A DNA stretch of 64,000 bases from Rhizobium album (GTDB lineage Bacteria > Pseudomonadota > Alphaproteobacteria > Rhizobiales > Rhizobiaceae). The notes under the pieces are model-generated. The model ran no database searches. It was not told the origin of the DNA and saw only the letters and a program-made list of their open reading frames with translations. This document shows, piece by piece, positions 8,208 to 17,706 of this stretch. A program made the position numbers and the translations under genes. The stretch covers positions 1 to 64,000 of the forward strand of contig NZ_QFBC01000016.1 of assembly GCF_003122325.1 (NCBI RefSeq), in the 5' to 3' direction. The stretch's first letter is position 1, and every line of letters begins with the position of its first letter.

Positions 8208-9563
8208 CTAGCTTCTTTGGTCACGTGCGCTATTAGGTGCGCATCTTCTATGCTTGTGTCCCCTGGAAAGACGGCGGCGGACGTTTTTATTGAAATGCGC
8301 TGACGTTAACGTGGCATAGCGGTTCAAACCGAATTCTGCCGCAGCAATCTCCGGTTCGCGGCCGTGAACGATCGAGGCGATCAATCGCGCGGAGCCGGAG
8401 CTCATCGTCCAGCCAAGGGTGCCATGACCGGTGTTCAAAAAAAGGCCGGCGATATTTGTCGCGCCAATTATTGGTGTGCCGTCGGGGGTCATAGGTCTCA
8501 GCCCCGACCAGAACGTTGCTTTGCCAATGTTGCCGCCAGGGAACAGGTCTGTGACAGAATGCTCCAGAGTTAAGCGACGCGCCGGTGCCAAAGTGCTGTT
8601 ATAGCCGGAAATCTCGGCCATGCCGCCGACCCGTATGCGGTCCCCTAGACGGGTGATGGCAATCTTGTAGGTCTCGTCCATAACAGTCGATTCCGGAGAT
8701 CGGAGCGGATCGACGATCGGAACGGTAAGCGAATAGCCTTTTACCGGATAGACGGGTAAGTCGATGCCATAAGGCCGAAGCAGGAGCGGCGAGTAACTGC
8801 CCAACGCAACAATCACAGCATCTGCATCGACACGCTCTTGTCCCGCCAAAAACACGCCCCTTGCTCGGCCCGCCTCGATATGCAGCCCCGTTACGGTCGT
8901 GTCAAAGCTGAAATTAACGCCAAGTTCCCGGCATTTGGCGGAAAGCGCATTTGTGAATTTGAAACAATCGCCCGTCTCGTCGTTCGGCGTCAGAAGGCCA
9001 CCTACGAACTTCTCTCTGACCCTTGCAAGAGCAGGCTCGGCCCGAACACAGCCGTCGGGGTCGACCATTTCAAAGGGTATACCGTCGGCGGCCAAGGCTT
9101 CGGCGTCCTTTCCCGACGCGTCCAACTGCTGTTGCGTACGAAAAAGCTGCAGCGTGCCCCGCATTCGCTCATCGTAGGCTATTCCGGTTTCCTGGCGAAT
9201 TGCGGCTAGGGCTTTTCGGCTGTAGTCGGAAAGCTGCAGCATGCGGCTCTTGTTCAACGCGTAGCGATCGGCCGTGCAGTTCGTTAGCATCCGGGCCATC
9301 CACGAGAGCATTGCCGTGTCGAGTTTTGGGCGAAGGATCAGTGGCGCATGTTTCATGAAGAGCCATTTCATGGCCTTTAAGGGGATTCCGGGCGCAGCCC
9401 ATGGCGAGCAGTAACCGAACGAAATCTCGCCGGCATTTGCGAAACTTGTTTCCAGCGCTGGGCCTTTCTGCCGATCGATGACCGTGACCTCGTGCCCGGC
9501 TTTGGCCAGCTCGTACGCCGATGTCACGCCGATAATTCCGGCGCCCAAAACAACGACCTTCAT
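8208..9563 (-). CDS. dadA: D-amino acid dehydrogenase (DadA family)
   Basis: 451-residue FAD flavoprotein of the DAO superfamily. The FAD motif GAGIIG is at residues 7-12, followed by the DadA-typical [22 protein letters not shown], and the C-terminal [16 protein letters not shown] matches the family. DadA oxidises D-amino acids to 2-oxo acids through an imine, passing electrons to the respiratory chain at the inner membrane. ATG at 9563 follows GGAGGATC. The last 25 or so residues after [10 protein letters not shown] are a basic tail ([12 protein letters not shown]) not expected in the family, perhaps from loss of the original stop. It lies 23 bases after an M19 dipeptidase gene, which can supply D-amino acids. 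Confidence 0.88.
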   Translation of the reverse strand: MKVVVLGAGIIGVTSAYELAKAGHEVTVIDRQKGPALETSFANAGEISFGYCSPWAAPGIPLKAMKWLFMKHAPLILRPKLDTAMLSWMARMLTNCTADRYALNKSRMLQLSDYSRKALAAIRQETGIAYDERMRGTLQLFRTQQQLDASGKDAEALAADGIPFEMVDPDGCVRAEPALARVREKFVGGLLTPNDETGDCFKFTNALSAKCRELGVNFSFDTTVTGLHIEAGRARGVFLAGQERVDADAVIVALGSYSPLLLRPYGIDLPVYPVKGYSLTVPIVDPLRSPESTVMDETYKIAITRLGDRIRVGGMAEISGYNSTLAPARRLTLEHSVTDLFPGGNIGKATFWSGLRPMTPDGTPIIGATNIAGLFLNTGHGTLGWTMSSGSARLIASIVHGREPEIAAAEFGLNRYATLTSAHFNKNVRRRLSRGHKHRRCAPNSARDQRS

Positions 9564-9586
9564 TGTGTTGATCCTCCGGCCGGGTT

Positions 9587-10642
9587 TCAATCGATGGTGC
9601 GCGCCAAAACCGACAGCCAGTTCTCCGAGCCGATTTTGCGCAAGAGAGCGTCCGAGTACCCCCTGGTGCGTAATGCATCGATCAGCACCGGCAGTCCGGC
9701 GCTGGAGCCGACCGCCTCGGGTATCGCCGCACCGTCGAAGTCTGAACCAAGGCCGACATGATCCTCGCCGAGCCGCTCGATCAGGTAATCCAGTTGCTCA
9801 ACCATCAAATCCACCGGAGTATCGCTGCGCATTTCGCCATCGGCACGCAGGAAACAGGTCGCAAAATTCAGTCCGACCATTCCGCCGGTGTCGCGGATGG
9901 CATCCAACTGTCTGTCTGTGAGGTTACGCGGCGAAGGACAAAGCGCGTGAGCATTTGAATGGGTCGCGACCAGGGGCGCAGTTGATAGGCGCGCCACATC
10001 CCAGAACCCCTTTTCCGTGATATGCGAGAGATCGACGACAATTTTCATCCGGTTGCAGGCTTCGATCAAGCGCTTGCCATTATCCGTCAAGCCGGGGCCT
10101 AGATCCGGTGAGGCCGGAAAGTGGAACGGCACGCCATGACCGAATATGTTGTTGCGGCTCCAGACGGGCCCGAGCGAACGCAGGCCGCAGGCATAGAGGA
10201 CCTCCAGGAACTCGAGGTCGGGGTCGATCGCTTCGGCTCCCTCAAGGTGGACGACGACCGCCAGCGCGCCTCGATCGCGGGCCGCATGAATATCCTGGGT
10301 GGAGGTGCAACGGACGACAGCACCGTTCGATTCGCGTTCGATACGAAGAAGAATGGCTAGTTTCGCAAGGATTGGCGGTCGCGCCTCGCTAGCGTCCATG
10401 GGCGTGGGCATCGGGAGTTGATACCGTCCATCCTTCATCCCGTCGAATGAGATGTTGTCGCTGGATGGCGAATAGAGCGCAAAAAGCCCTCCCAACAGTC
10501 CGCCGGCACGAGCCTTGGGCAGGTCAATATGAAAACTGTCACGGCCCTGGATGAAGGCATTGACGGGATCGTCCTGCCGGTTGCGATAGAGCTTCAGCAG
10601 AATGTCGTTATGACCGTCGAAAACGGGGATATCACCGGACAT
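9587..10642 (-). CDS. Membrane dipeptidase, peptidase family M19
   Basis: 351-residue zinc dipeptidase. DGHND at residues 9-13 is the first metal-binding motif; HLEGAEAI carries the bridging Glu; [14 protein letters not shown] and ATHSNAHAL supply the later His ligands; [16 protein letters not shown] closes the barrel. M19 enzymes split dipeptides and accept a D residue at the C-terminal position. No signal peptide is evident, so it probably acts in the cytoplasm on imported dipeptides. GGAGG precedes the ATG. It is followed by dadA, so released D-amino acids could be oxidised directly; that coupling is inferred. Confidence 0.87.
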   Translation of the reverse strand: MSGDIPVFDGHNDILLKLYRNRQDDPVNAFIQGRDSFHIDLPKARAGGLLGGLFALYSPSSDNISFDGMKDGRYQLPMPTPMDASEARPPILAKLAILLRIERESNGAVVRCTSTQDIHAARDRGALAVVVHLEGAEAIDPDLEFLEVLYACGLRSLGPVWSRNNIFGHGVPFHFPASPDLGPGLTDNGKRLIEACNRMKIVVDLSHITEKGFWDVARLSTAPLVATHSNAHALCPSPRNLTDRQLDAIRDTGGMVGLNFATCFLRADGEMRSDTPVDLMVEQLDYLIERLGEDHVGLGSDFDGAAIPEAVGSSAGLPVLIDALRTRGYSDALLRKIGSENWLSVLARTID

Positions 10643-10742
10643 GTCATTGCCTCCAATACAGGCGCAATACGATCACGGCGCCGACTGCCGGTAAGTTCGC
10701 CAAAGCGTTCTTTTGTCATAGCGGTAAAAGGAGCTGCGGGTT

Positions 10743-10759
10743 GTTGCTCGAATTAGAAC
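10743..10759. promoter_or_regulatory. Weak copy of the LysR-box motif
   Basis: GTTGCTCGAATTAGAAC has a perfect left half of the GTTGC-N7-GCAAC motif and a poor right half, but keeps the T-N11-A geometry. It lies just after the LysR stop codon and about 100 bases before the dipeptidase start. Confidence 0.3.
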
Positions 10760-10762
10760 GGG

Positions 10763-11677
10763 TTAGCGTTGAGCGAAAACTCGAGATCTGCCCAGGATCC
10801 AGTCGATCACCTCCTTTGCCGGTCTCGGAAGAACCTGGCCGGAGCGTACTAGCATTGAGGCTTTGCCGGATTCCAGCAACGGATGGTCGACCTTGAGCGC
10901 GACCAGTCGGCCGTCGTCCAGATACTCCGCGACATGAAAGGGGTCCAGAAACGTTCCGACGTTCGTTTGCAAGGCATGGTCAATCAGCATTCGCAGATTA
11001 TTGGTGGTCATAGAAGCGATCATTTGCTCTTCTTCTGAATAAGCGATGTGATCGAGGATCTTTCGGATACCGTAGGATGTCGTGAGAAGCGCGAGAGGAT
11101 AGGAAAATGCTTTGCGAACTGTCAGCGGTCCTCGTGCTGCCGCAAGCGGATGCTGAGGCCTTACCAGCAGCCGTAGCGGCACGTCTACCTCTGCAAGTGA
11201 GGTCACCCGATGAGATGCGGGAGCATTGAATGCTATCCCTAGATGACAGATGCCGTCCGCGACCGCCTCTAGAATGTCTGCGACCCCAAGAGCCTCGACT
11301 GTGAAATGTATATTGGGGTGCAATGCCGTAAACGGAAGGATGACCTCCTGCTGCAAGCCGGGCGCAAACCCTTCGCCGACGGCAATTCGGACGTGACCGC
11401 GACTAAGATTACCAATTTCGCTGATTTTCTGCTCGAGGTCCTCGAGTTGCAGCCGTGACGCCTTCCAATATCTGAGCACTTCGAGCGCGGCTTCCGTCGG
11501 AACACTGCCCGCAATGCTACGCTCAAAGAGCTTGGCTCCGAGCTCGTCTTCCAGAAGCCGGATTTGGCGTGTGATCACTGAGGGCGCCGTATTCAAGCGT
11601 TCAGCCGCGCCCCTGATCGAGCCACTGACGGTCACCTCGTAAAAATATCGAAGACGCTGCGGATGAATATCTCTCAT
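10763..11677 (-). CDS. LysR-family regulator, paralogue 1
   Basis: 304 residues. The start MRDIHPQRLRYFYEV is followed by the helix-turn-helix SIRGAAERLNTAPSVITRQIRLLEDELG. It is clearly paralogous to the regulator at 15860-16774, with the same length and the shared RLRYFY and LNTAPSV-TRQ segments. ATG at 11677 has GGGGAG upstream; a longer in-frame start has none. It is divergent from a peptide-binding protein gene, and the shared upstream region carries two inverted repeats. It likely controls peptide or amino-acid uptake genes nearby; the effector is unknown. Confidence 0.88.
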   Translation of the reverse strand: MRDIHPQRLRYFYEVTVSGSIRGAAERLNTAPSVITRQIRLLEDELGAKLFERSIAGSVPTEAALEVLRYWKASRLQLEDLEQKISEIGNLSRGHVRIAVGEGFAPGLQQEVILPFTALHPNIHFTVEALGVADILEAVADGICHLGIAFNAPASHRVTSLAEVDVPLRLLVRPQHPLAAARGPLTVRKAFSYPLALLTTSYGIRKILDHIAYSEEEQMIASMTTNNLRMLIDHALQTNVGTFLDPFHVAEYLDDGRLVALKVDHPLLESGKASMLVRSGQVLPRPAKEVIDWILGRSRVFAQR

Positions 11678-11690
11678 TGTCGCTCCCCTT

Positions 11691-11707
11691 GTTGCTCTGA
11701 AAGCAAC
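11691..11707. promoter_or_regulatory. LysR-box motif GTTGC-N7-GCAAC, site 1
   Basis: GTTGCTCTGAAAGCAAC is a perfect 5+7+5 inverted repeat with T-N11-A geometry, in the divergent region between the LysR gene and the peptide-binding-protein gene. The same motif recurs upstream of other operons in the island. Confidence 0.6.
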
Positions 11708-11713
11708 GATGCG

Positions 11714-11732
11714 AAAGATGCATTGCATCTTT
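11714..11732. promoter_or_regulatory. 19-bp perfect palindrome in the divergent promoter region
   Basis: AAAGATGCATTGCATCTTT (8+3+8) lies seven bases from the GTTGC-N7-GCAAC site. It may be a second regulator site or an autoregulatory site; no other copy was noticed. Confidence 0.45.
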
Positions 11733-11854
11733 TTCGTACGCTAAAGAAGATGCAGTCTGCCACCCGTGTCAATTGTCGTTCCCGCAGAGACGGGATCGGA
11801 CACGCAAGAGCAGCGGTTCGCTGCAAGAGGCGAGGATGCAATGGGGAGGACGAC

Positions 11855-13435
11855 ATGAAGAGAAGAACGTTTCTGAAAGCCGCCGCCGGCACAGCAAGTG
11901 CCGCAGTGCTGGGCGCGCCATCGATTTCCCGCGCGGAAGGACGGGTTATCAAGGTTATCCCAATTTCCAATCTGTCGGGTATCGACCCAATCGTGACTTC
12001 GGGACAACCAATCCGCAATCACGGTTATCAGATCTACGATACCCTATTCGGCCTAGATGCCAATCTTAAAGCTAAGCCACAAATGGCGGACGGCTTTGAA
12101 GCTTCGGCGGACAAGAAAGACTGGACGATCAAGCTAAGGGACGGCCTAAAGTTTCACGATGGCGAGCCCGTTCGTGCGACGGATTGCGTTGCAAGCCTGC
12201 GCCGCTGGGGCCAGAAAGACCCTTTGGGCCAGCGGATGTTCACGCTCGCCGACGAGGTATCGGCGGTGGACGACAAGACGATGCGGTTTCGCTTCAAGTC
12301 ATCCTTCGGTCTCGTGCCGGAAGCACTCGGCAAGGTTGGAGGGCCTGCGCCTTTCATTATGCCCGAGCGGATTGCCAACACGGATGCGAACACGTCGATC
12401 ACCGAAGCAATCGGGTCCGGTCCCTTCCGGTTCGTGGCAGATGAGTGGGTGCCTGGCAACCGCGCCGTCTATGCGAAATTCGACGGCTACGTCCCGCGCA
12501 ACGAGGAACCAAGCGGCACGACCGGCGGCAAGAAAGTCTATATCGACCGATATGAGTGGCACATCATTCCAGATGCCGCGACCGCCACGGCCGCGGCCGT
12601 TCGCGGCGAGATAGACTGGTATCACAACCCGGACACCAATCTCCTTCCACTGCTTCAGAATGAATCGCAGATCGACCTGACGCCCTTCGATGACTTCGGC
12701 TACGTAACCTGCATCCGCTTCAACCATCTTCATCCCCCCTTCGACAACGTGAAGATACGCCAGGCGATCATGATGGCGGTCAGTCAACTGGATTATCTTG
12801 CGGCGGAAGCAGGTGATCCGGCTCTCTACAACGAATGCAAGTCGATGTTCTTCTGCGGCACGCCGTCATCCACCGGCGTCGGTGGTGAGGTAATGACCGG
12901 CAATGTCGAGAAAGCGGCTCAGTTGATAAAGGAGGCCGGTTATAACGGCGAGAAGATCGTGTTGCTCGCACCCACCGACCTTGTGTGGCTGTACAACGCT
13001 AATCTGGTCACCGAAGCTCTTCTCAAGAGCCTCGGTATGAATGTCGAGCTCCAGACGATGGATCTGGGCACGTTTTATACTCGGCGAACCAATATGGATA
13101 CGGTCGACAAGGGCGGCTGGTCGATCTTCCACGCCGGCTGGAATGTCACGGATATTCTCGATCCGTCTACCCATCTCGGACTTCAGGCTACCGGCAAGAC
13201 GACTTGGCCGGGCTGGCCGACCGATCCGGATCTTGAAGCATTGCGCTTCGACTGGATTCAGGCAGGAACTGACGATATGAGGGCTTCCATCGCTCGAAAG
13301 ATCGAGATGCGGACCTTCACGACCGTGCCATTCGTGCCGCTCGGCCAGTTCAAAACGCCTTCAGCCAGACGCAAAACGATTACGGGCATGTTAAAAGCGC
13401 CGATCCCGATCGCGTGGAACTTGCAGAAAGCTTGA
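11855..13435 (+). CDS. Peptide ABC transporter substrate-binding protein (family 5), orphan
   Basis: 526-residue periplasmic binding protein of the DppA/OppA class. The N-terminus MKRRTFLKAAAGTASAA has a Tat-type twin-arginine motif, with cleavage near SRA-EG. It shares long blocks with the protein at 22157-23743 (DPIVTSG-PIRNHGY, ATGSGPYRF-type and CKS-FFCGTP segments), so the two are paralogues. It has no permease genes of its own and could feed the single peptide permease at 16836-22073. The ATG at 11855 follows GGGGAGGA. ridA lies 108 bases downstream, separated by a hairpin. Confidence 0.88.
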   Translation: MKRRTFLKAAAGTASAAVLGAPSISRAEGRVIKVIPISNLSGIDPIVTSGQPIRNHGYQIYDTLFGLDANLKAKPQMADGFEASADKKDWTIKLRDGLKFHDGEPVRATDCVASLRRWGQKDPLGQRMFTLADEVSAVDDKTMRFRFKSSFGLVPEALGKVGGPAPFIMPERIANTDANTSITEAIGSGPFRFVADEWVPGNRAVYAKFDGYVPRNEEPSGTTGGKKVYIDRYEWHIIPDAATATAAAVRGEIDWYHNPDTNLLPLLQNESQIDLTPFDDFGYVTCIRFNHLHPPFDNVKIRQAIMMAVSQLDYLAAEAGDPALYNECKSMFFCGTPSSTGVGGEVMTGNVEKAAQLIKEAGYNGEKIVLLAPTDLVWLYNANLVTEALLKSLGMNVELQTMDLGTFYTRRTNMDTVDKGGWSIFHAGWNVTDILDPSTHLGLQATGKTTWPGWPTDPDLEALRFDWIQAGTDDMRASIARKIEMRTFTTVPFVPLGQFKTPSARRKTITGMLKAPIPIAWNLQKA

Positions 13436-13453
13436 GGCCGATAGCAGTTCTTC

Positions 13454-13490
13454 AGGATGGCCAGGCAGGAAAGCAGAGCCCGGCCATCCT
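13454..13490 (+). terminator. Hairpin between binding-protein gene and ridA
   Basis: AGGATGGCC (13454-13462) pairs with GGCCATCCT (13482-13490) across a 19-base loop, 18 bases after the stop codon and followed by tcattt. It could end or attenuate transcription so that the binding protein is made in excess. Confidence 0.5.
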
Positions 13491-13543
13491 TCATTTCGTT
13501 CGTGTTCCAAGCTGCATACGCATAATTTGCATGGGAGCCATCG

Positions 13544-13930
13544 TTGTCCAATTCAAACGTCATTACAACGGATCGGGCGCCTGCCGCCATTGGTCCCTAT
13601 TCACAAGCGAGAGTTCACGGCGGGCTGCTCTTTGTGTCTGGGCAGTTACCGATCGATCCATTGACCAGCAAGATTTCCTCCGATGATCCTGCCAAACAGA
13701 TCAAGCAATGCCTCACAAACATCCAGGCGATCGCAGAAGTTGCCGGCACATCGATGGCACATTGCCTCAAGACGACGGTGCTCGTGACGGATCTTTCGCG
13801 ATTTCCGGACATAAATGCCGCATATGGCCAGATGTTTACCGCACCTTATCCTGCCCGGGCGACCTATCAGGTGGCCGCCTTGCCATTGAATGCCCAAATC
13901 GAGGTCGAGGCCGTCATCGCAATCATCTGA
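13544..13930 (+). CDS. RidA-family reactive imine/enamine deaminase
   Basis: 128-residue cytoplasmic protein of the YjgF/YER057c/UK114 family. RidA hydrolyses reactive enamine/imine intermediates made by amino-acid-processing enzymes. The conserved segments are present: IGPYSQA near residue 16, the active-site arginine in PYPARATYQVAALP (about 107), and the C-terminal IEVEAVIAI glutamate. The start is TTG at 13544 with GGGAG six bases before it. In this setting it could clear imines produced by the D-amino acid dehydrogenase, which is inference. Confidence 0.88.
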   Translation: MSNSNVITTDRAPAAIGPYSQARVHGGLLFVSGQLPIDPLTSKISSDDPAKQIKQCLTNIQAIAEVAGTSMAHCLKTTVLVTDLSRFPDINAAYGQMFTAPYPARATYQVAALPLNAQIEVEAVIAII

Positions 13931-13940
13931 ACGATGCAAA

Positions 13941-13975
13941 TGAGGGCGCCGGAATCTCCAATCCCGGCGCCCTCA
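13941..13975. terminator. Strong hairpin between convergent genes
   Basis: TGAGGGCGCCGG pairs perfectly with CCGGCGCCCTCA (12 bp, 11-base loop), just after the ridA stop and 32 bases from the stop of the convergent aminotransferase gene. There is no long T tail; it is probably a two-way terminator. Confidence 0.6.
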
Positions 13976-14006
13976 GATCGGACCACCATCACCGCAAGGC
14001 ACCTTA

Positions 14007-15203
14007 TTAAGCGGGCGTAAGCCTTCCGCACGCCTCGGCAATCCGCCGGCAGGCATCCGCCAATTCATCCTGTTTTAACGCGTAGGACATCCTCAAATGT
14101 CCGGGACTGCCGAACAACCCACCCGGCACGACGGCGACGTGCGCCTCCTGCATCAGGTAGTGGCTGACATCGTCGTCGGTTCCGATGACCTTGCCATCAG
14201 GCTGCTTCATACCCAAAGCACGTGTGCAGCGCGGGAAAAGATAAAAGGCGCCGTCCGGCGTAGCGCAGTCAAATAGTCGGGTAGCCCGCAGCTTCTCGAT
14301 GAGAAACAGCGAGCGATCCCGAAACGAACGACACCGCTCGGCAAGGTAATCGTCCGGGCCTATCAGAGCCGCGAGCACGGCCGCCTGCGAGATCGACGAT
14401 GCACATGATGTCGATTGGCCCTGAACGATCGCCATGTTTCCGATCAGGGACTGCGGACCGACGCCCCAACCGATACGCCAGCCGGTCATGGCATAGGCTT
14501 TTGATGCTCCATCAACGACGAGCATCCTTCCCCTGAGGTCGGGAGCTGCGTCGCGCAAGCTGACAAAAGGAGCGTAGCTGATTTCGCGATAGATTTCGTC
14601 ACTCATAACGGCGATCTGCGGATGGCGTCTCAAGACATCCGCCAGCCCAACCAGTTCCTCCCGCCGATAAACGGCTCCTGAGGGATTGCCGGGATTGTTG
14701 AGCAGCAACCAACGAGTTCGTTTCGTAATCGCGTTCTCGAGCTGTTCCGGGGTGATCTTCAATCCCGTGTCTGCTGTCTGCACCACAACCGCGCGGCCCC
14801 CGACGATCTGTACCATATCCATGTACGTGGTCCAAAAAGGCGCAGCGAAAATAACCTCGTCACCAACATTCAACGTTGCCATTAAGGCATTGAAAATGAC
14901 CTGCTTCGCTCCCGTGCTGACGAGCACTTCCTTTTCGGTTGCGTCGTGGCGCTTTCCGATAGCGGCGCGCAATTCTGGGGTGCCCGAATTGGCGGTGTAA
15001 CGCGTCTTGCCGTTTCGTGCCGCTTGAAAGGCTGCATCTACGACATGTTCAGGAGTGGGGAAGTCAGGCTCGCCGACCCCAAGATCAATGACGTATTTTC
15101 CTTCTGCTCTCAACAGCGCGGCGGCTTCCGAAATCCGCACGATGCCCGACACCTCGATCCCTTGGAGCCGGTCTGCACGGGAAAATGGATAGCGGTCGTT
15201 CAT
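14007..15203 (-). CDS. Class I/II PLP-dependent aminotransferase
   Basis: 398 residues of the aspartate aminotransferase fold I. VIDLGVGEPDFPTPEHV near the N-terminus, NNPGNPSG in the middle and the PLP lysine in DGASKAYAMTGWRIGW identify the family; specificity could be aspartate, aromatic or prephenate and cannot be decided. The ATG at 15203 is separated by one base from the stop of the preceding ureidoglycolate-lyase-type gene, implying translational coupling; longer in-frame starts would overlap that gene. It would move amino groups in the same amino-acid-processing island. Confidence 0.87.
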   Translation of the reverse strand: MNDRYPFSRADRLQGIEVSGIVRISEAAALLRAEGKYVIDLGVGEPDFPTPEHVVDAAFQAARNGKTRYTANSGTPELRAAIGKRHDATEKEVLVSTGAKQVIFNALMATLNVGDEVIFAAPFWTTYMDMVQIVGGRAVVVQTADTGLKITPEQLENAITKRTRWLLLNNPGNPSGAVYRREELVGLADVLRRHPQIAVMSDEIYREISYAPFVSLRDAAPDLRGRMLVVDGASKAYAMTGWRIGWGVGPQSLIGNMAIVQGQSTSCASSISQAAVLAALIGPDDYLAERCRSFRDRSLFLIEKLRATRLFDCATPDGAFYLFPRCTRALGMKQPDGKVIGTDDDVSHYLMQEAHVAVVPGGLFGSPGHLRMSYALKQDELADACRRIAEACGRLTPA

Positions 15204-15204
15204 A

Positions 15205-15723
15205 TCAGTCCACCAAAATTTCCGGCGGATTTTCGTCATATGTTCGGATGATGCTTCGCTTCGGTTCGGCAACTGGTTTGTCGAAGAGCTCGCTCTGCGT
15301 CTCCTTATCCGAAAGGAAGAGGAATAGTCCCGGTTCGTTTCCGAGGGGGTAGGCATCGACCGCATGCCAGGTGCCCAGCTTGAACATTACGCCTTGGCGA
15401 TCAAGACGAAATGCCCGCAACTTCGCCGGCGTAGGCACCTCTTCCGCCGGCTCGCTTACAACGATCACCGTGGGAGATCCACCGATATGCATGCGGGATT
15501 CTGTTACATGGAAGTGTCTCTCGATCTTATGGACCTTGAAGGGCTGCGGCTTGAAGCTGATGAGTTGCAGGATGAGCGGCGCGTCGCACTGCCAAGGGAA
15601 TCTGTGAACACTTTTCGTCGGCAAGTCGAAGTCCGGGATCTCGTGCGGCTGAAAGACACGCCCGTAAGGCGCGAATGCCTCTGGTGTCAACGTTTCGATT
15701 TCAATGCCATGCCCTGACGTCAC
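15205..15723 (-). CDS. Ureidoglycolate lyase (AllA) family protein
   Basis: 172 residues, the usual length for AllA, which splits ureidoglycolate into glyoxylate and urea late in purine degradation. Matching segments are IEIETLTPEAFAPYGRVF at the start, VHKIERHFHVTESRMHIGG, the cupin-like FKLGTWHAVDAYPLG, and EPGLFLFL. No other allantoin-pathway gene is visible, so the true substrate may be a related ureido or carbamoyl compound. It is the first gene of a two-gene unit with the aminotransferase, and a variant LysR-box lies about 110 bases upstream. Confidence 0.8.
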   Translation of the reverse strand: MTSGHGIEIETLTPEAFAPYGRVFQPHEIPDFDLPTKSVHRFPWQCDAPLILQLISFKPQPFKVHKIERHFHVTESRMHIGGSPTVIVVSEPAEEVPTPAKLRAFRLDRQGVMFKLGTWHAVDAYPLGNEPGLFLFLSDKETQSELFDKPVAEPKRSIIRTYDENPPEILVD

Positions 15724-15829
15724 GTGTTTGCCTCCTCGAATTGTATCGGGTTCCCGGATGGGGCCGGTCCCATCAGGGAAGGTAGCAAGCGGCAGGTGGC
15801 GACGATATGCGCAAACGTTACGCCAGCAT

Positions 15830-15846
15830 GTTGCCCTATGGGCACT
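15830..15846. promoter_or_regulatory. Variant LysR-box motif upstream of the allA-type gene
   Basis: GTTGCCCTATGGGCACT matches GTTGC-N7-GCAAC except for the last two bases and keeps T-N11-A. It lies about 107 bases before the start of the ureidoglycolate-lyase-type gene. Confidence 0.4.
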
Positions 15847-15859
15847 GCCTCCGGCGGGT

Positions 15860-16774
15860 TCAACATTGACCGAAGATTTTGGAATGTCGTCGAATATAGT
15901 CGATCATCGTGGTCATCGCCTTTGTCGGCGTCCGGCCGGATCGCGCAATGACATTCGCCTGGTTTTCGGTCAGCAGCGGATGGTCAATCTCGAGCGCTTT
16001 CAATTCACCACTACCGAACTCGGCCGCGACATAGCGCGGGCCGAGAAACGCCACGGCCGTGCCGTTGCAGATGAAGTGGGCGATGGCTCGGGAGGAATTC
16101 GAGGAGAACACGACGTTCAGAGGAATGCGCTTGGAATCGGCCAGAAGTTCGGTGGTGCGACCGAGCCCGAAATTGTTCGGCATCTTAGCGATTGGGTACG
16201 ACAGTGCGCGGGCCAGCGTCATTGGCTCGGTTGTTTTGGCGAGTTCATGATCCTTGCTGACAAAAAGCTTGATCGGCACATCGACATGCAGGAACGAGCG
16301 GATATAGCTGACCTTCGGAGGGTTATAGACAATGCCGAGATGCGCGATATCAGACGCGACCTGATCTACGATGTCACCGACCGATAGCACGTTCACTGAA
16401 AGCTCTATTTTGGGAAAGTCCCTGTTGAATGGCTTGACGACATTGTCGACGAAATCGACCAAGAACCCCTCAGAAACCGAGATATAAACCTTTCCGCGCT
16501 TAAGCGCCCGGGTCTCAGCGATACGCTCTTCAAGGATCTCCATAAGCGAGCGGGAAGAATGCCAGTAGTCGAGCAGGAACTGTGCGGCATCAGTCGGCTT
16601 ACTGCCAGAGACGTCGCGCTCAAACAGTTTAACGCCCATCTCCTCCTCAAGCAGTTTTAACTGCCGCGTCACGACCGAAGGGGCGGTGTTCAACTCGTCG
16701 GCTGCTCGGCGGATGGAGCCATGCAGAGCAACATTGTAGAAATAGCGTAGTCGGCGCTCATTGAGTTCCCGCAT
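15860..16774 (-). CDS. LysR-family regulator, paralogue 2
   Basis: 304 residues beginning MRELNERRLRYFYNV, which aligns without gaps with the start of the LysR protein at 10763-11677. The helix-turn-helix is SIRRAADELNTAPSVVTRQLKLLEEEMG. I chose the ATG at 16774 by that alignment; an in-frame TTG lies 27 bases upstream. It sits after the permease genes of the peptide transporter and in the same direction, with a gap of about 60 bases, so it may be the last gene of that operon. It probably regulates the peptide-uptake regulon with paralogue 1. Confidence 0.87.
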   Translation of the reverse strand: MRELNERRLRYFYNVALHGSIRRAADELNTAPSVVTRQLKLLEEEMGVKLFERDVSGSKPTDAAQFLLDYWHSSRSLMEILEERIAETRALKRGKVYISVSEGFLVDFVDNVVKPFNRDFPKIELSVNVLSVGDIVDQVASDIAHLGIVYNPPKVSYIRSFLHVDVPIKLFVSKDHELAKTTEPMTLARALSYPIAKMPNNFGLGRTTELLADSKRIPLNVVFSSNSSRAIAHFICNGTAVAFLGPRYVAAEFGSGELKALEIDHPLLTENQANVIARSGRTPTKAMTTMIDYIRRHSKIFGQC

Positions 16775-16835
16775 TCTCTCGCCAACATCCTTTCGAGACA
16801 AAGCACCGACTCTTCTCCGGGGCCGTCCAGTCCGT

Positions 16836-17702
16836 TTACATATTCCGCGACATGCGCGGATCCAAATAATCCCGCAATCCGTCGCCGATGAGATTGATGC
16901 TAAGCACGGTGATCGAAAGGAACACGGCGGGGAAGAAGATCATATGGGGATAGATCTGGAAGAAGGTTCGTCCGTCGGCGATGATATTGCCCCAGGTCGG
17001 AATGGACGACGGCGTGCCTGCACCGATGAAGCTCAGGATGGACTCCACAATGATGGCGGAACCGCATATGAATGTTCCTTGCACGATGAGCGGTGCCAGC
17101 GTGTTGGGCAGGATATGCCTGAAAAGGACGTGGTGGATCGGAGCACCGGATGCTATTGCCGCCTCGACGAAAGGCTGGCCGCGCAAAGTGAAGACGACGG
17201 AGCGCATCAGACGAGTAACCCGCGGTATCTCCGAAATCGTCAATGCGATGATGACGTTGCCGACGCTGGCTGTGGTCAGCGCCATCAGGGCGATGGCCAA
17301 GAGAACGGCCGGTATTGCCATGAAGGCTTCGAGGACACGACTCATAATGGCATCCACCGACCTGAAGAAACCCGATACGAGGCCGAGAAGGATTCCGCAT
17401 GCGAGCGACAACACGGATACGGACACCCCGACCAGCAGGGAAATACGACCGCCTGCAATCACGCGGGCGAAAAGATCGCGACCAAGCGCATCGGTGCCGA
17501 ACCAATAAAGTGTGGACGGGGGCTTCAATCTCCTCAGCGGAGAAATAGCATTTGGGTCAACCGAGTAAATAATCGGTCCGACAAGAGCGATCAGGATTAC
17601 GCTCAAAAGCAAGACGCCGCCGACGACCACGGACAGATTCTGGTGCACAAAACGATGCCAGAGCGCATAGCGTGAGGGTGTGGTTTCTAGGATTACAGTC
17701 AT
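16836..17702 (-). CDS. Peptide ABC transporter permease (DppC type)
   Basis: 288-residue inner membrane permease with about six hydrophobic segments. The N-terminal domain before the first segment, the DALGRDLFARVIAGGRISLLVG block and the EAA loop (EAAIASGAPIHHVLFRHILPNTLAPLIV) are typical of DppC/OppC. The ATG at 17702 lies four bases after the stop of the partner permease. It would form a heterodimer with that protein and use the fused ATPase encoded upstream. Confidence 0.9.
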   Translation of the reverse strand: MTVILETTPSRYALWHRFVHQNLSVVVGGVLLLSVILIALVGPIIYSVDPNAISPLRRLKPPSTLYWFGTDALGRDLFARVIAGGRISLLVGVSVSVLSLACGILLGLVSGFFRSVDAIMSRVLEAFMAIPAVLLAIALMALTTASVGNVIIALTISEIPRVTRLMRSVVFTLRGQPFVEAAIASGAPIHHVLFRHILPNTLAPLIVQGTFICGSAIIVESILSFIGAGTPSSIPTWGNIIADGRTFFQIYPHMIFFPAVFLSITVLSINLIGDGLRDYLDPRMSRNM

Positions 17703-17706
17703 GGGA

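Noticed and set aside
10654-10676. Possible RNA hairpin hiding the dipeptidase ribosome site
   Set aside because: The inverted repeat around GGAGG has only seven pairs with a bulge, too weak to claim a regulatory fold.
16761-17675. 304-codon open frame on the plus strand
   Set aside because: Antisense to the DppC-type permease; the product is a highly polar His- and Asp-rich sequence without family features.
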